DNA from: Porphyromonas sp.
GTDB lineage: Bacteria; Bacteroidota; Bacteroidia; Bacteroidales; Porphyromonadaceae
Assembly: GCA_003640335.1 (NCBI GenBank)
Contig: RBKG01000109.1
Coordinates: forward strand, 1-7,007
DNA: 7,007 nt
Direction: 5' to 3'
The notes beneath the pieces were generated by a model. The model made no database searches and was not told where the DNA came from. It was given only the letters and a program-made list of their open reading frames with translations. How positions within the stretch are numbered: the stretch's first letter is position 1; every line of letters begins with the position of its first letter. This document shows, in pieces, positions 1 to 6,970 of this stretch. The translations under genes were made by a program, and so were the position numbers.

Positions 1-773
1 AGGTCTCCACTATTGAAGCTCTTATCAGCTTCATTCCACGTAAAGCTACTATACTCCTTAGTTCCAATTTTAATAGGTGAGCTTAGATTTAGACCTGTAT
101 CCGTAAGGTTGTAGGGCAAGTCATAACTCACATTGTTAATCTTAGCTGTTAGTCGTCTAGTATCCACATTCACTTCACCAGCAGAAAGGGTATCCTTTCC
201 TAGAATGAAATGGTAATTATTCGTGGTCATACCCTCACGAATAGTGAAGACTTTCTGAATAAACTCCTCTTGGGTTTGGTTCTTAATAGGTGTCAGAATC
301 ATTTCATTCTTCCACTTCTTACCTCGCAAACGAATGAAATTAGCGTTAGCTTCTAAAATAGCGAACTCATAATCTCCTTGTAATCCTTCGGGATAGCCTT
401 GAGAAGCCCCTGCTAATTCGTGGATAACACTATTATATGTTGGAAAGGTCAAAACAACACCTTGGTCTTTCACTACATCATACTCAGAGACACCTACAGT
501 CGTAGCATCTTTGTTGTCTCCCATGATGTAAGCCTTACCATCCTTGAATTTAAGCGTAAGTGTAAACCCAGGTCCCGAGTAGTTACGACCTGCATAATAC
601 CCCAAAGACCAACCATTAGGAGCTGACTCTAGAATTTGCTTATTCACCTTTACAGCTTCATCTAGGCGAGCCGCAGGCGAACCGCTAAAGTTTGCTTTAT
701 CATCCTTGAGGCATGACGGTAGTGTAGCCACCATTAAGCCTAAGGCTGTAGTAAACATCAATATTTTTTTCAT
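1..773 (-). CDS. DUF4302-type surface lipoprotein, 3' end outside window
   Basis: Reading the minus strand from the ATG at 773-771 gives 257 uninterrupted codons that run off the left edge, so the C-terminus is missing. The protein starts MKKILMFTTALGLMV and has a lipobox ending LPSC, with Cys21 as the lipidated residue; CLKDDK after it resembles the acidic surface-export signal of Bacteroidetes lipoproteins. The next part (ARLDEAVKVNKQILESAPNGW, then GYYAGRNYSGPGFTLTLKF) is what I recall of DUF4302 proteins, which often follow a SusC/SusD pair and a zinc metallohydrolase. The rest alternates short beta-like stretches, with no catalytic motif I recognise. The start is supported by an AGGA 8 nt upstream (785-782) that overlaps the stop of the preceding gene, 10 nt away. 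The molecular function is unknown; an accessory substrate-binding role is inferred from context. The family call is from memory of sequence pattern, the lipoprotein call from the visible signal. Confidence 0.85.
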   Translation of the reverse strand, partial: MKKILMFTTALGLMVATLPSCLKDDKANFSGSPAARLDEAVKVNKQILESAPNGWSLGYYAGRNYSGPGFTLTLKFKDGKAYIMGDNKDATTVGVSEYDVVKDQGVVLTFPTYNSVIHELAGASQGYPEGLQGDYEFAILEANANFIRLRGKKWKNEMILTPIKNQTQEEFIQKVFTIREGMTTNNYHFILGKDTLSAGEVNVDTRRLTAKINNVSYDLPYNLTDTGLNLSSPIKIGTKEYSSFTWNEADKSFNSGD

Positions 774-783
774 GTCCTAGGTC

Positions 784-1665
784 CTAATTAAAATGTTCTA
801 AATCCAGTGTCGCAATCTGTCCTCCACGACGAAGAACCGTCTCACGAAGCTTATCTAAATCAAGTCCCCACTGAGAGAGCGCATATTCTTTCACAAGATT
901 AGCCTTACTTGTAATATGTGCTGCCCCTGAGCTTCCTGCACGCTGTAGAATATCATTCCACTGCTTAGGAGTAGAGATTACATAGTATGCGAATGTTTCC
1001 GCAAAGTCTTCCCCTGTATTCATCATCGCATAAGGAGAGACGAAACCAGCTCTATTCGCTGCAGGTAGATTGACATTAATCCAGTCATTATTGACATAGG
1101 CATCTCGTGTCACTTGGTCAAAAGCCGTGTTATAAGGCTTCTTTTGGTTCAAGATATGCGTAAACTCATGGTGCATCGTACGGAAGTAATACTCCGTCAT
1201 AGTATCGTAGTTCTTAAGTGTAGCATCATCAAGGCTATTAACCTTGTACAATGTTACCTTCAAACCACCCTCAGCACTACCGACAGTTTCTCCACGACCA
1301 CTAAAACCTCCAATACCGATAGTAGTAATTACACGAGGACTTGAGTCCTTAAGGAACTCATCTCCCACTACTTCTTGATAGGCATCAAACCAAAGGTATT
1401 TGGTGATAATAGCAAGCTTAGCTGTTTTCGCAGAGTCTGCAGGCACCACATTATAAGTATAGCTTGTCTCTATATCCTTGAGTCTATACTGGAAATCAAT
1501 ATTGTAAGGATAGGTGTAGTTCTTGAGCAACCATTTATCGAACTCATTACGAGCGATAGGAGCTGTCGAGAAGTTCGTTCCCGAATCTAACTTATCCTCC
1601 GAACATGACCACCCACCAAAGATGGTCAATAGAGCTACAAGCCAAATGATATTTTGTTTCTTCAT
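784..1665 (-). CDS. substrate import-associated zinc metallohydrolase lipoprotein
   Basis: A 293-residue protein, complete. The signal peptide (MKKQNIIWLVALLTIFGG) ends in GWSC with lipidated Cys21; the following SEDK is acidic, as in surface-exposed Bacteroidetes lipoproteins. The catalytic signature is HHEFTH at residues 165-170: H166 and H170 are the expected zinc ligands and E167 the general base. The GEDFAETFAYY stretch (residues 218-228) probably supplies the third ligand, E219 or E223 being candidates. This arrangement and size fit the SusC/SusD-associated HExxH lipoprotein family (TIGR04549-like). All key residues are present, so the enzyme looks active. The likely reaction is cleavage of a peptide bond, but the substrate is not known and the family has been named only a metallohydrolase. 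It lies 17 nt after the SusD stop; the spacer is T-rich with no Shine-Dalgarno sequence, which is common in this phylum. Translation starts at the only Met that retains the signal peptide. Confidence 0.9.
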   Translation of the reverse strand: MKKQNIIWLVALLTIFGGWSCSEDKLDSGTNFSTAPIARNEFDKWLLKNYTYPYNIDFQYRLKDIETSYTYNVVPADSAKTAKLAIITKYLWFDAYQEVVGDEFLKDSSPRVITTIGIGGFSGRGETVGSAEGGLKVTLYKVNSLDDATLKNYDTMTEYYFRTMHHEFTHILNQKKPYNTAFDQVTRDAYVNNDWINVNLPAANRAGFVSPYAMMNTGEDFAETFAYYVISTPKQWNDILQRAGSSGAAHITSKANLVKEYALSQWGLDLDKLRETVLRRGGQIATLDLEHFN

Positions 1666-1682
1666 AAAAACGCAAAGATTAA

Positions 1683-3266
1683 CTATTTAACACGAGGGTT
1701 AGCTTCTAGGTTAGCAATAATCACATCTTGTGGAATTTGAATTGCTAATCTAGGGTCTCTAGCTGGAAGACTATCTGTTACAGCTGTCACAACCTGATTA
1801 ACGTCTACTTGACGACGATAAATCGTTATGCCATAACGCTTCACATCTTGCAGGCGAAGACCATCATGTAGCGTTATAAGACGACGCAACTGAAGTATCG
1901 CTTGCATAAGAGGCTCTTGCGTTTCTGCTTCCAATGCTGGAGTAGTATGAATAGCCTTCTTAACAGTAGGACGCTTAGGCGTGTAGTAGTTAACGCCCTT
2001 ATAGAAATCTTGGATTTGCTTAAGTGTAAGCTGAACTTTAGTCTTAGAGAACACGCTCAGTTCTAAGTTCAAATCAGCAAGAGCTTCTTCATAGCGACCA
2101 AGCATAGCCTTTGCCTCGGCACGTACTAAGAGCGTTTCATCTGTTGTAAACACAGCATACTCAGAGTAAGGAACACCCGTGCCAGCTTGACGGTCTGTAA
2201 TCAAACTCTTGAATGGGAATTTGCGAATAGCGTACTTAGAAACACCGCTATTATTTGATGGTACATAATTGAATACCGTATTGCTCGTTCCCCATGGACC
2301 ATCAGCATGTAGAGTTTCTGTAGTTGACAAGAACTCGCCGTGCGCATACTTGGCTCCTCTCAGTGTAGGAATGCTGATAACACCCCACTCCGTTACAACG
2401 ACTTGAAGGAATAGATTTGCAGGCTGAGACGCTTGAACGAAGTAGTCTGGTTGCACATTCGCTGATAAAGGCTGACGGCTCCAAGCATTCCAGTTACGCA
2501 AAAGTCCCGCAGGAGAAGTTCCTAGCACACGGTCTGCATGCTCGATAGCCTTTTCATACTGCTTAGCATATAGATAGAAGCGTGCAGCAAAAGCATGAGC
2601 TGCCTGCGTATTAAAGTGGAACTTAGGCTGTCGGTAGTTATTAGGCAAATCTGCGATACCTTCAGTGAGGTCCTTCTCTATATTCTTATAGAGTTCTTCA
2701 AGCGTTCCTCTCTTATGAATAATCTTACCGGGACGGTCTTCTGGCATCGTAGGATAAGGCAAACCTAAGTCCGTCTTTGCCGTTTCGGGGCTGTAAGCCT
2801 GACAGAATACATTAGCGAGCTGGAACATAGCATAAGCACGACACAACTTAGCCTCTGCTATTTGTCCTCGGTAAGCACTCTTGTCTGCAACAGAGGCAAT
2901 GTGCTTGAGGACTTCATTCGCTGTAGTAACTACGATATAGTGCTTATTCCAGAGCGTCTGTGGCGTTTCTGGACCATGAGTCTCTGTAATATCTTCCCAC
3001 TTATAAGCCTGCTCTTGGAAACGGTCTGCAGCACTCCAAGAAGAGTATTCGAGTTCATCGGTATTATCCGAATACATCTCTAAGAGATAAGCTGGATGAG
3101 CTTCTGGGTATGCAGACACGAGCAGTTTAGTAGCATCATCAGGAGTTCTGATTTCCAAGCGATTGTCAGGGTCCTTATCAAGGAATTTGTTACAGCTGAC
3201 AAAAGATAAGCCTGCTACAAGAGAACTTATGAGGACAATATTTTTTTTGATATAAGTCTTTTTCAT
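1683..3266 (-). CDS. RagB/SusD family nutrient-uptake outer membrane lipoprotein
   Basis: A 527-residue SusD homologue, normal length for the family. The signal peptide ends LSFVSC with lipidated Cys25, followed by NKFLDKDPDNR, the usual start of mature SusD proteins. The N-terminal SusD-like domain covers roughly residues 26-230 and includes AEAKLCRAYAMFQLANVF (138-155), matching the conserved GEARFLRAFAYFDL-type helix. TPR-like helices include DETLLVRAEAKAMLGRYEEA (376-395), the hallmark LxRAEA element. The C-terminal RagB/SusD domain has HDGLRLQDVKRYG (467-479), and the protein ends with IPQDVIIANLEANPR, typical of the family. SusD proteins form a lid on the SusC barrel and capture the ligand at the cell surface. 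Translation is probably coupled to SusC: the ATG shares its A with the SusC stop (TAATG), and AGGA lies 5 nt upstream. Codons 6-9 contain a run of eight A. The ligand cannot be read from the sequence; no glycan-degrading enzyme is nearby. Confidence 0.96.
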   Translation of the reverse strand: MKKTYIKKNIVLISSLVAGLSFVSCNKFLDKDPDNRLEIRTPDDATKLLVSAYPEAHPAYLLEMYSDNTDELEYSSWSAADRFQEQAYKWEDITETHGPETPQTLWNKHYIVVTTANEVLKHIASVADKSAYRGQIAEAKLCRAYAMFQLANVFCQAYSPETAKTDLGLPYPTMPEDRPGKIIHKRGTLEELYKNIEKDLTEGIADLPNNYRQPKFHFNTQAAHAFAARFYLYAKQYEKAIEHADRVLGTSPAGLLRNWNAWSRQPLSANVQPDYFVQASQPANLFLQVVVTEWGVISIPTLRGAKYAHGEFLSTTETLHADGPWGTSNTVFNYVPSNNSGVSKYAIRKFPFKSLITDRQAGTGVPYSEYAVFTTDETLLVRAEAKAMLGRYEEALADLNLELSVFSKTKVQLTLKQIQDFYKGVNYYTPKRPTVKKAIHTTPALEAETQEPLMQAILQLRRLITLHDGLRLQDVKRYGITIYRRQVDVNQVVTAVTDSLPARDPRLAIQIPQDVIIANLEANPRVK

Positions 3267-3275
3267 TAGATTCCT
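3264..3275 (-). promoter_or_regulatory. SusC/SusD TAATG stop-start overlap with internal RBS
   Basis: On the minus strand the SusC stop TAA (3268-3266) and the SusD start ATG (3266-3264) share one A. An AGGA at 3275-3272 inside the last SusC codons sits 5 nt before the ATG. This arrangement is typical of termination-reinitiation and would tie SusD output to SusC translation, suiting proteins that act as a pair. The overlap is seen directly; the coupling is inferred. Confidence 0.8.
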
Positions 3276-6200
3276 AGCTTTAGTGTTAGTGTAAACTGAC
3301 GTGGCACAGGTGATGCTACACCACCCATATTAAGAAACTCAGGGTCCTGACCATTTAGCTTTTTATCAGCATAAAGTAGGAATAGGTTCGTTGCTTGCAG
3401 TTTAACAGAAGCTGTACGAATAGGAGTATGCTTAAACAAACTATTTGGTAGTTCATACGCCAATGAGATTTCTTTCAAACGGATGAAATCCCCCTTGGCA
3501 ATACGTTCTGTCGAATAGTTATAACCATTATAAGCATAGCGTAGGTTATTATTCTTAGTGTATTCACGCTTGCTTAGGATACCGGGCACAGTAGTATGCG
3601 CTTCATCGCCAGCCTTTACCCATCTATTAGTAAATGCGTGCGTCATCGAAGCCATGTCATTGTAATAAGCACGGAACTTAGGGTCCAAACGCACTACATT
3701 ACCGAAAGCATAAGTCAAGAATACATTCAGACTAAAACGCTTATAAGTAAAGATATTACCAAGCGAACCCGTATGCTTAGGGTCTGTAGGACCTTCATAT
3801 TTGAGGTAGCTTGTTAGATTACGTTCTTGGAAGTTAATGTTATCCGACGTAATCTGTCCCTTTTCATTGCGAAGAAGTGGAAGACCCTGGTCACTAATAC
3901 CTTCAAATGGGATAGAGAACAAAGAGCGAGCAGGATATCCTTGCTTAGCAAAACCACTACCAGTTACAAGCTGAATAACAGGGTTTGCGGTATAGAGCTT
4001 CGTAATCTTAGAGTCTGTGTAGCTATATACAAAGCTTGTATTCCAGCTGAAGTTCTTAGTCTTTATATTCGATGTCGAGAGGCTAAGCTCTAGACCATGA
4101 GAATTCATCTCAGCGACATTCGCAGGGCGCAGAACATCGCCACCCGTACCTTGTGTTACGAGGAAGCCTAATTCATCGAAGTTATTACGTGTATAAACGT
4201 CAAATGAGAAGTTAATTCTATCCTTCCAAAGACCTAGGTCAAATCCGAGGTTTAACTCGTTCTTCTTTTCGTAAGTTAGATTAGCGTTTCCTAGCTCTTC
4301 AATCGCAATAGCTGGCTCTTGTGTTTCTGCAAATGGGCGGAAAGGAGTAAGAGCCTTGAAGATAGTACTTGAGCTACTATAACTTGGGTCTGGTGGTGTA
4401 CCTGTTAAGCTATATGATACACGAGCAGTAAGGTGAGAAAGAGGTCTCAATGACTTGAAGAAATCTTCCTCATGAACGTTCCAAGAAGCAGATGTATTCC
4501 AAGTAGACATCCAACGAGCATCACTATGAAGACCTAACTGATTTGACCCTTCATAACGATAAGTACCATTGAATACGTAACGTCCCTTATAAGAGTATGT
4601 CAAGTTTGAATACATCGCTACTGTACGATAGTTCGTATTGTTAAGCGAATAGTAAGGGTTACCCTCCTCTACCTGCTTCTTAAATAGCTGGTAAGGATAG
4701 AAAGGCGTTTCACCACCTTGATACTGCAAGCCCCATGCTTGGAAGCTTGTACGATTACGCTGTATATCTGTTGTTTCTAAACCACCAAATAGATTGAGCG
4801 TATGAGCACCGAAAGTACGATTATAATTAGCCGTAGCACGGAAATCATAATTGCTCATTCTATTCTCAGACTTGTGCATAATACCACCATTAGGCAGTAC
4901 AGACATTGGCAAATCGTATGGTTTATCTGGGTCACGATAGAGATACTTGTTAGCATCACGTATAATACCATTAGCCATAGCACGATAAGCCATTGCTTGG
5001 TTAGAAGCATCTTTGATATTATGCTGCTGAGAAGCTGCAGTATGCTTGAATGCACCGAGTACACTTAGTTCAAGTCCACGAATAGGCTTAAACTTGATTT
5101 CGGCTTGGAACTTAGCATCCAAGACATTCAAGTCAATATAGTTATTATCTAGTTCGTTAAAGATATTGAATGGAGCATAATTAGCTACATAATACGCACG
5201 AGGGTCTAGCACACGCGATGTATTCGTTGCGTATGAATAAGGGTTAATATCGAAATCACGCTTAACCTCACCACCTACGACATCAACATCTTGCCCTAGA
5301 GTACCCGGTGCACGCTGCTTACGGTATGAAGCACCTGCGATTACATTCAGGCTTAAGTTATCTAGCAAGTGATGCGTCATATTAAGATTTGCTGTATAAC
5401 GATTTACATCACTTTGCTTATACCATCCTGGATCAAGGAGAGCTGATGCCGAAGCATAGTAATTAGACTTAGATGTACCCCCACTCATACTTACAGAGTG
5501 ACTCTGCATAATCGCTGGAGAGAATAGTTCGCGGAACCAATTCGTATTACGGCGTTCAGCTGATTGCAGATAAGCATTGCGCGCTTCTTCCGTATTTAAT
5601 AGTCCGTAAGTCTTAGTAATCGGATTGTAAGTATTGATTAACTCATACATCTTACCATACACTCCATAATCACTACCATTGAGGATATCTGAGAGGTTAA
5701 GCCAGCCTTTCTCTTGTAGCTCACGATAGATATCCATCTGCTGACGAGAGTTTAGGATATCATAGTTTGCATACGATGGGACTAAACGAGAAGTAAACTC
5801 TCCAGTATAATTAAGGTGAGCTTGTCCCTGCTTACCCTTCTTCGTCGTAACAACGATTACACCGGCCATAGCTCTTGCACCATAAATAGAGGTAGCAGAA
5901 CCGTCCTTTAAGACTTGGAAGCTCTCAATATCATCTGCATTCAGTCCAGCAATAGCCGAACTAATCAAAGTCTCAGGGTTACCCGAAGACAAATCGTCTG
6001 CACCGACATTAGAGACATCTTCCATAATAACACCATCAACAACCCATAGAGGCTTTGAGCTACCATAGATAGATGTAGCACCACGAACACGAATCTTAGG
6101 AGCCGTACCGAAAGTACCTGATACATTCTGTACCGATACCCCAGCAACCTTACCTTCTAATGCTCGAGACACATCAGGCACACCATCGAGTTTAGCTGTT

Positions 6201-6580
6201 TCTGCTGAAATCTTAGATGATGCCCCTGTAAAGAGACGTCTATCAATCTTAGTAATCCCTGTTACCACAACCTGATTAAGAGTTTGCTCGTCTGGTTGTA
6301 GTAAAATCTTCATATTTTCCTTAATAGGCAGCTCTAATGTCTTAAACCCTACATAAGTAATACGCAAAGTCTTAGACCCAGCAGGCACAGTCAGACGGAA
6401 CTTACCATCAAGACCAACACCTAAACCTACCGTCGGATGCTCCTTCACAAGAACTGAAGCCCCCACTGCAGGCTCATTCTCTGGAGCAATTAGCACCTCA
6501 CCTGTTACAATCCGTTGCTGGGCCAAAGCCATAGACAACGAAACGAACAAGGTTAAAAGTAGTAGACTTAACTTCCTCAT
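3266..6580 (-). CDS. SusC/RagA family TonB-linked outer membrane transporter
   Basis: A complete 1104-residue TonB-dependent transporter. The Sec signal peptide is MRKLSLLLLTLFVSLSMALA with likely cleavage after Ala20. Residues 23-95 form a carboxypeptidase-D regulatory-like beta-sandwich (VTGEVL, DGKFRLTVPAGSKTLRITYVGF). A TonB-box-like stretch QVVVTG follows at 103-108. The plug spans about 118-250, with IRVRGATSIYG, PLWVVDGVIM and the SusC signature GSATSIYGARAMAGVIVVTT (227-246). The remainder is the 22-strand barrel, ending VPRQFTLTLKLGI with an aromatic/hydrophobic last strand suited to Bam assembly. No STN domain precedes the plug, so this receptor is unlikely to signal to an anti-sigma factor. 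It is predicted to import ligand delivered by the SusD lid, using TonB-ExbBD energy from elsewhere in the genome. It is the first gene of the unit. Its start is preceded only by a weak A-rich stretch (AAAAAGA). Its last codons, CTA GGA ATC TAA, also carry the ribosome binding site of the SusD gene. Confidence 0.97.
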   Translation of the reverse strand: MRKLSLLLLTLFVSLSMALAQQRIVTGEVLIAPENEPAVGASVLVKEHPTVGLGVGLDGKFRLTVPAGSKTLRITYVGFKTLELPIKENMKILLQPDEQTLNQVVVTGITKIDRRLFTGASSKISAETAKLDGVPDVSRALEGKVAGVSVQNVSGTFGTAPKIRVRGATSIYGSSKPLWVVDGVIMEDVSNVGADDLSSGNPETLISSAIAGLNADDIESFQVLKDGSATSIYGARAMAGVIVVTTKKGKQGQAHLNYTGEFTSRLVPSYANYDILNSRQQMDIYRELQEKGWLNLSDILNGSDYGVYGKMYELINTYNPITKTYGLLNTEEARNAYLQSAERRNTNWFRELFSPAIMQSHSVSMSGGTSKSNYYASASALLDPGWYKQSDVNRYTANLNMTHHLLDNLSLNVIAGASYRKQRAPGTLGQDVDVVGGEVKRDFDINPYSYATNTSRVLDPRAYYVANYAPFNIFNELDNNYIDLNVLDAKFQAEIKFKPIRGLELSVLGAFKHTAASQQHNIKDASNQAMAYRAMANGIIRDANKYLYRDPDKPYDLPMSVLPNGGIMHKSENRMSNYDFRATANYNRTFGAHTLNLFGGLETTDIQRNRTSFQAWGLQYQGGETPFYPYQLFKKQVEEGNPYYSLNNTNYRTVAMYSNLTYSYKGRYVFNGTYRYEGSNQLGLHSDARWMSTWNTSASWNVHEEDFFKSLRPLSHLTARVSYSLTGTPPDPSYSSSSTIFKALTPFRPFAETQEPAIAIEELGNANLTYEKKNELNLGFDLGLWKDRINFSFDVYTRNNFDELGFLVTQGTGGDVLRPANVAEMNSHGLELSLSTSNIKTKNFSWNTSFVYSYTDSKITKLYTANPVIQLVTGSGFAKQGYPARSLFSIPFEGISDQGLPLLRNEKGQITSDNINFQERNLTSYLKYEGPTDPKHTGSLGNIFTYKRFSLNVFLTYAFGNVVRLDPKFRAYYNDMASMTHAFTNRWVKAGDEAHTTVPGILSKREYTKNNNLRYAYNGYNYSTERIAKGDFIRLKEISLAYELPNSLFKHTPIRTASVKLQATNLFLLYADKKLNGQDPEFLNMGGVASPVPRQFTLTLKLGI

Positions 6581-6714
6581 TCAATAATCTTTTTATAAGT
6601 GAATAATTAACTTTTATTTCGTAAATGGTGAAACATCTAAATTACAGCAAACACGTTTTAGATTACGTAACCACACATAATTGAATATATTAAGCGATAA
6701 TTTAGCCAAATCAT
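6581..6714 (-). promoter_or_regulatory. AT-rich 5' leader with a closing stem
   Basis: This is the predicted untranslated leader of the SusC mRNA, about 130 nt, longer than needed for ribosome loading. Near its predicted 5' end CTAAATTA (minus strand 6705-6698) is perfectly complementary to TAATTTAG (6644-6637). The stem can extend inward by a U-G pair, one C/U mismatch and two G-C pairs (6697-6694 with 6648-6645), closing a loop of about 45 nt. The loop contains the 8-bp palindrome TTACGTAA (6663-6670). I recognise no known riboswitch class. No strong Shine-Dalgarno sequence is present before the ATG. Structure and function are inference. Confidence 0.35.
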
Positions 6715-6744
6715 ACACAAAGTTATGATATTTTCCATACACAA
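6712..6744. repeat. 9-nt direct repeat straddling the promoter
   Basis: CATACACAA occurs exactly at 6712-6720 and 6736-6744 on the plus strand, start to start 24 bp apart. The first copy overlaps the end of the -7 element and the predicted start site; the second lies within the spacer just inside the -33 element. Two half-sites about two helical turns apart in this position could be an operator for a local regulator. The repeat is short and lies in AT-rich DNA, so chance is a real alternative. Confidence 0.4.
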
Positions 6745-6748
6745 CAAT
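6718..6748 (-). promoter_or_regulatory. Bacteroidetes-type promoter for the four-gene unit
   Basis: Read on the minus strand, TAACTTTG at 6725-6718 matches the TAnnTTTG -7 consensus of the Bacteroidetes primary sigma factor exactly. ATTG at 6748-6745, separated by 19 nt, matches three of four bases of the -33 TTTG element at the expected spacing. Transcription would start near 6711-6714, leaving a leader of about 130 nt before the SusC ATG. I found no other exact -7 match on this strand in the 427-nt upstream region. Start site and activity are not demonstrated. Confidence 0.6.
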
Positions 6749-6970
6749 TTTATTCAGCATAATACATACCTATTTGACATATAAATCTAAAATTCTTTTA
6801 CCTTAAATCATCTATCAAGTAATTTTTCCAACAAATAGTATGGTTGTGATTTCAGTCAATAAGTGCACTATTGCAATGGTTCGCCAATATTTCAAAGAGC
6901 TATGCTTGAAAAGTCTCAAACAATCATTCTCTTACTCCTTGATACACTTAACCTAGGTCCATAATAAATT
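6749..6970. other. AT-rich intergenic DNA, no convincing gene
   Basis: This stretch upstream of the promoter has no recognisable coding sequence, tRNA or insertion-sequence end. The only plus-strand ORF worth naming is ATG 6840 to TAG 6956, 38 codons, starting MVVISVNKCTIAMVRQYF. It lacks a ribosome binding site and I recognise no relatives. It ends 14 nt before the hairpin at 6971, which is the only reason to keep it in view. Confidence 0.5.

Noticed and set aside
776..784. CCTAGGTCC shared with 6952-6960 (and CCTAGGTC near 4233 within the transporter gene)
   Set aside because: The copies are short, one lies in coding sequence, and their surroundings share no structure. I treat them as chance, without evidence of att or IS ends.
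4802..5068. Overlapping plus- and minus-strand ORFs of 60-90 codons inside the transporter, SusD and hydrolase genes
   Set aside because: They lie wholly inside well-supported genes in other frames, lack signals and family resemblance, and are shadows of those genes.
6658..6714. 18-codon minus-strand leader ORF (MIWLNYRLIYSIM...) starting at the predicted transcription start
   Set aside because: It would have to be translated leaderless, has no regulatory codon pattern such as repeated amino acids, and depends wholly on an unproven start site.
6614..6760. 48-codon minus-strand ORF (MLNKIVVYGKYHNF...) across the promoter and leader
   Set aside because: It contains the best promoter match, has no ribosome binding site and no recognisable family. 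A chance ORF of this length is plausible in AT-rich DNA.
6774..6802. TTGACA-like hexamer on the plus strand resembling an E. coli -35 box
   Set aside because: Bacteroidetes primary sigma factors do not use this hexamer, and no matching -10 or TAnnTTTG element lies at proper spacing.
6919..6939. Minus-strand AAGGAG followed 7 nt later by ATG
   Set aside because: The frame closes after three codons (ATG ATT GTT TGA), so it cannot be a gene and a three-residue leader peptide is not supportable.
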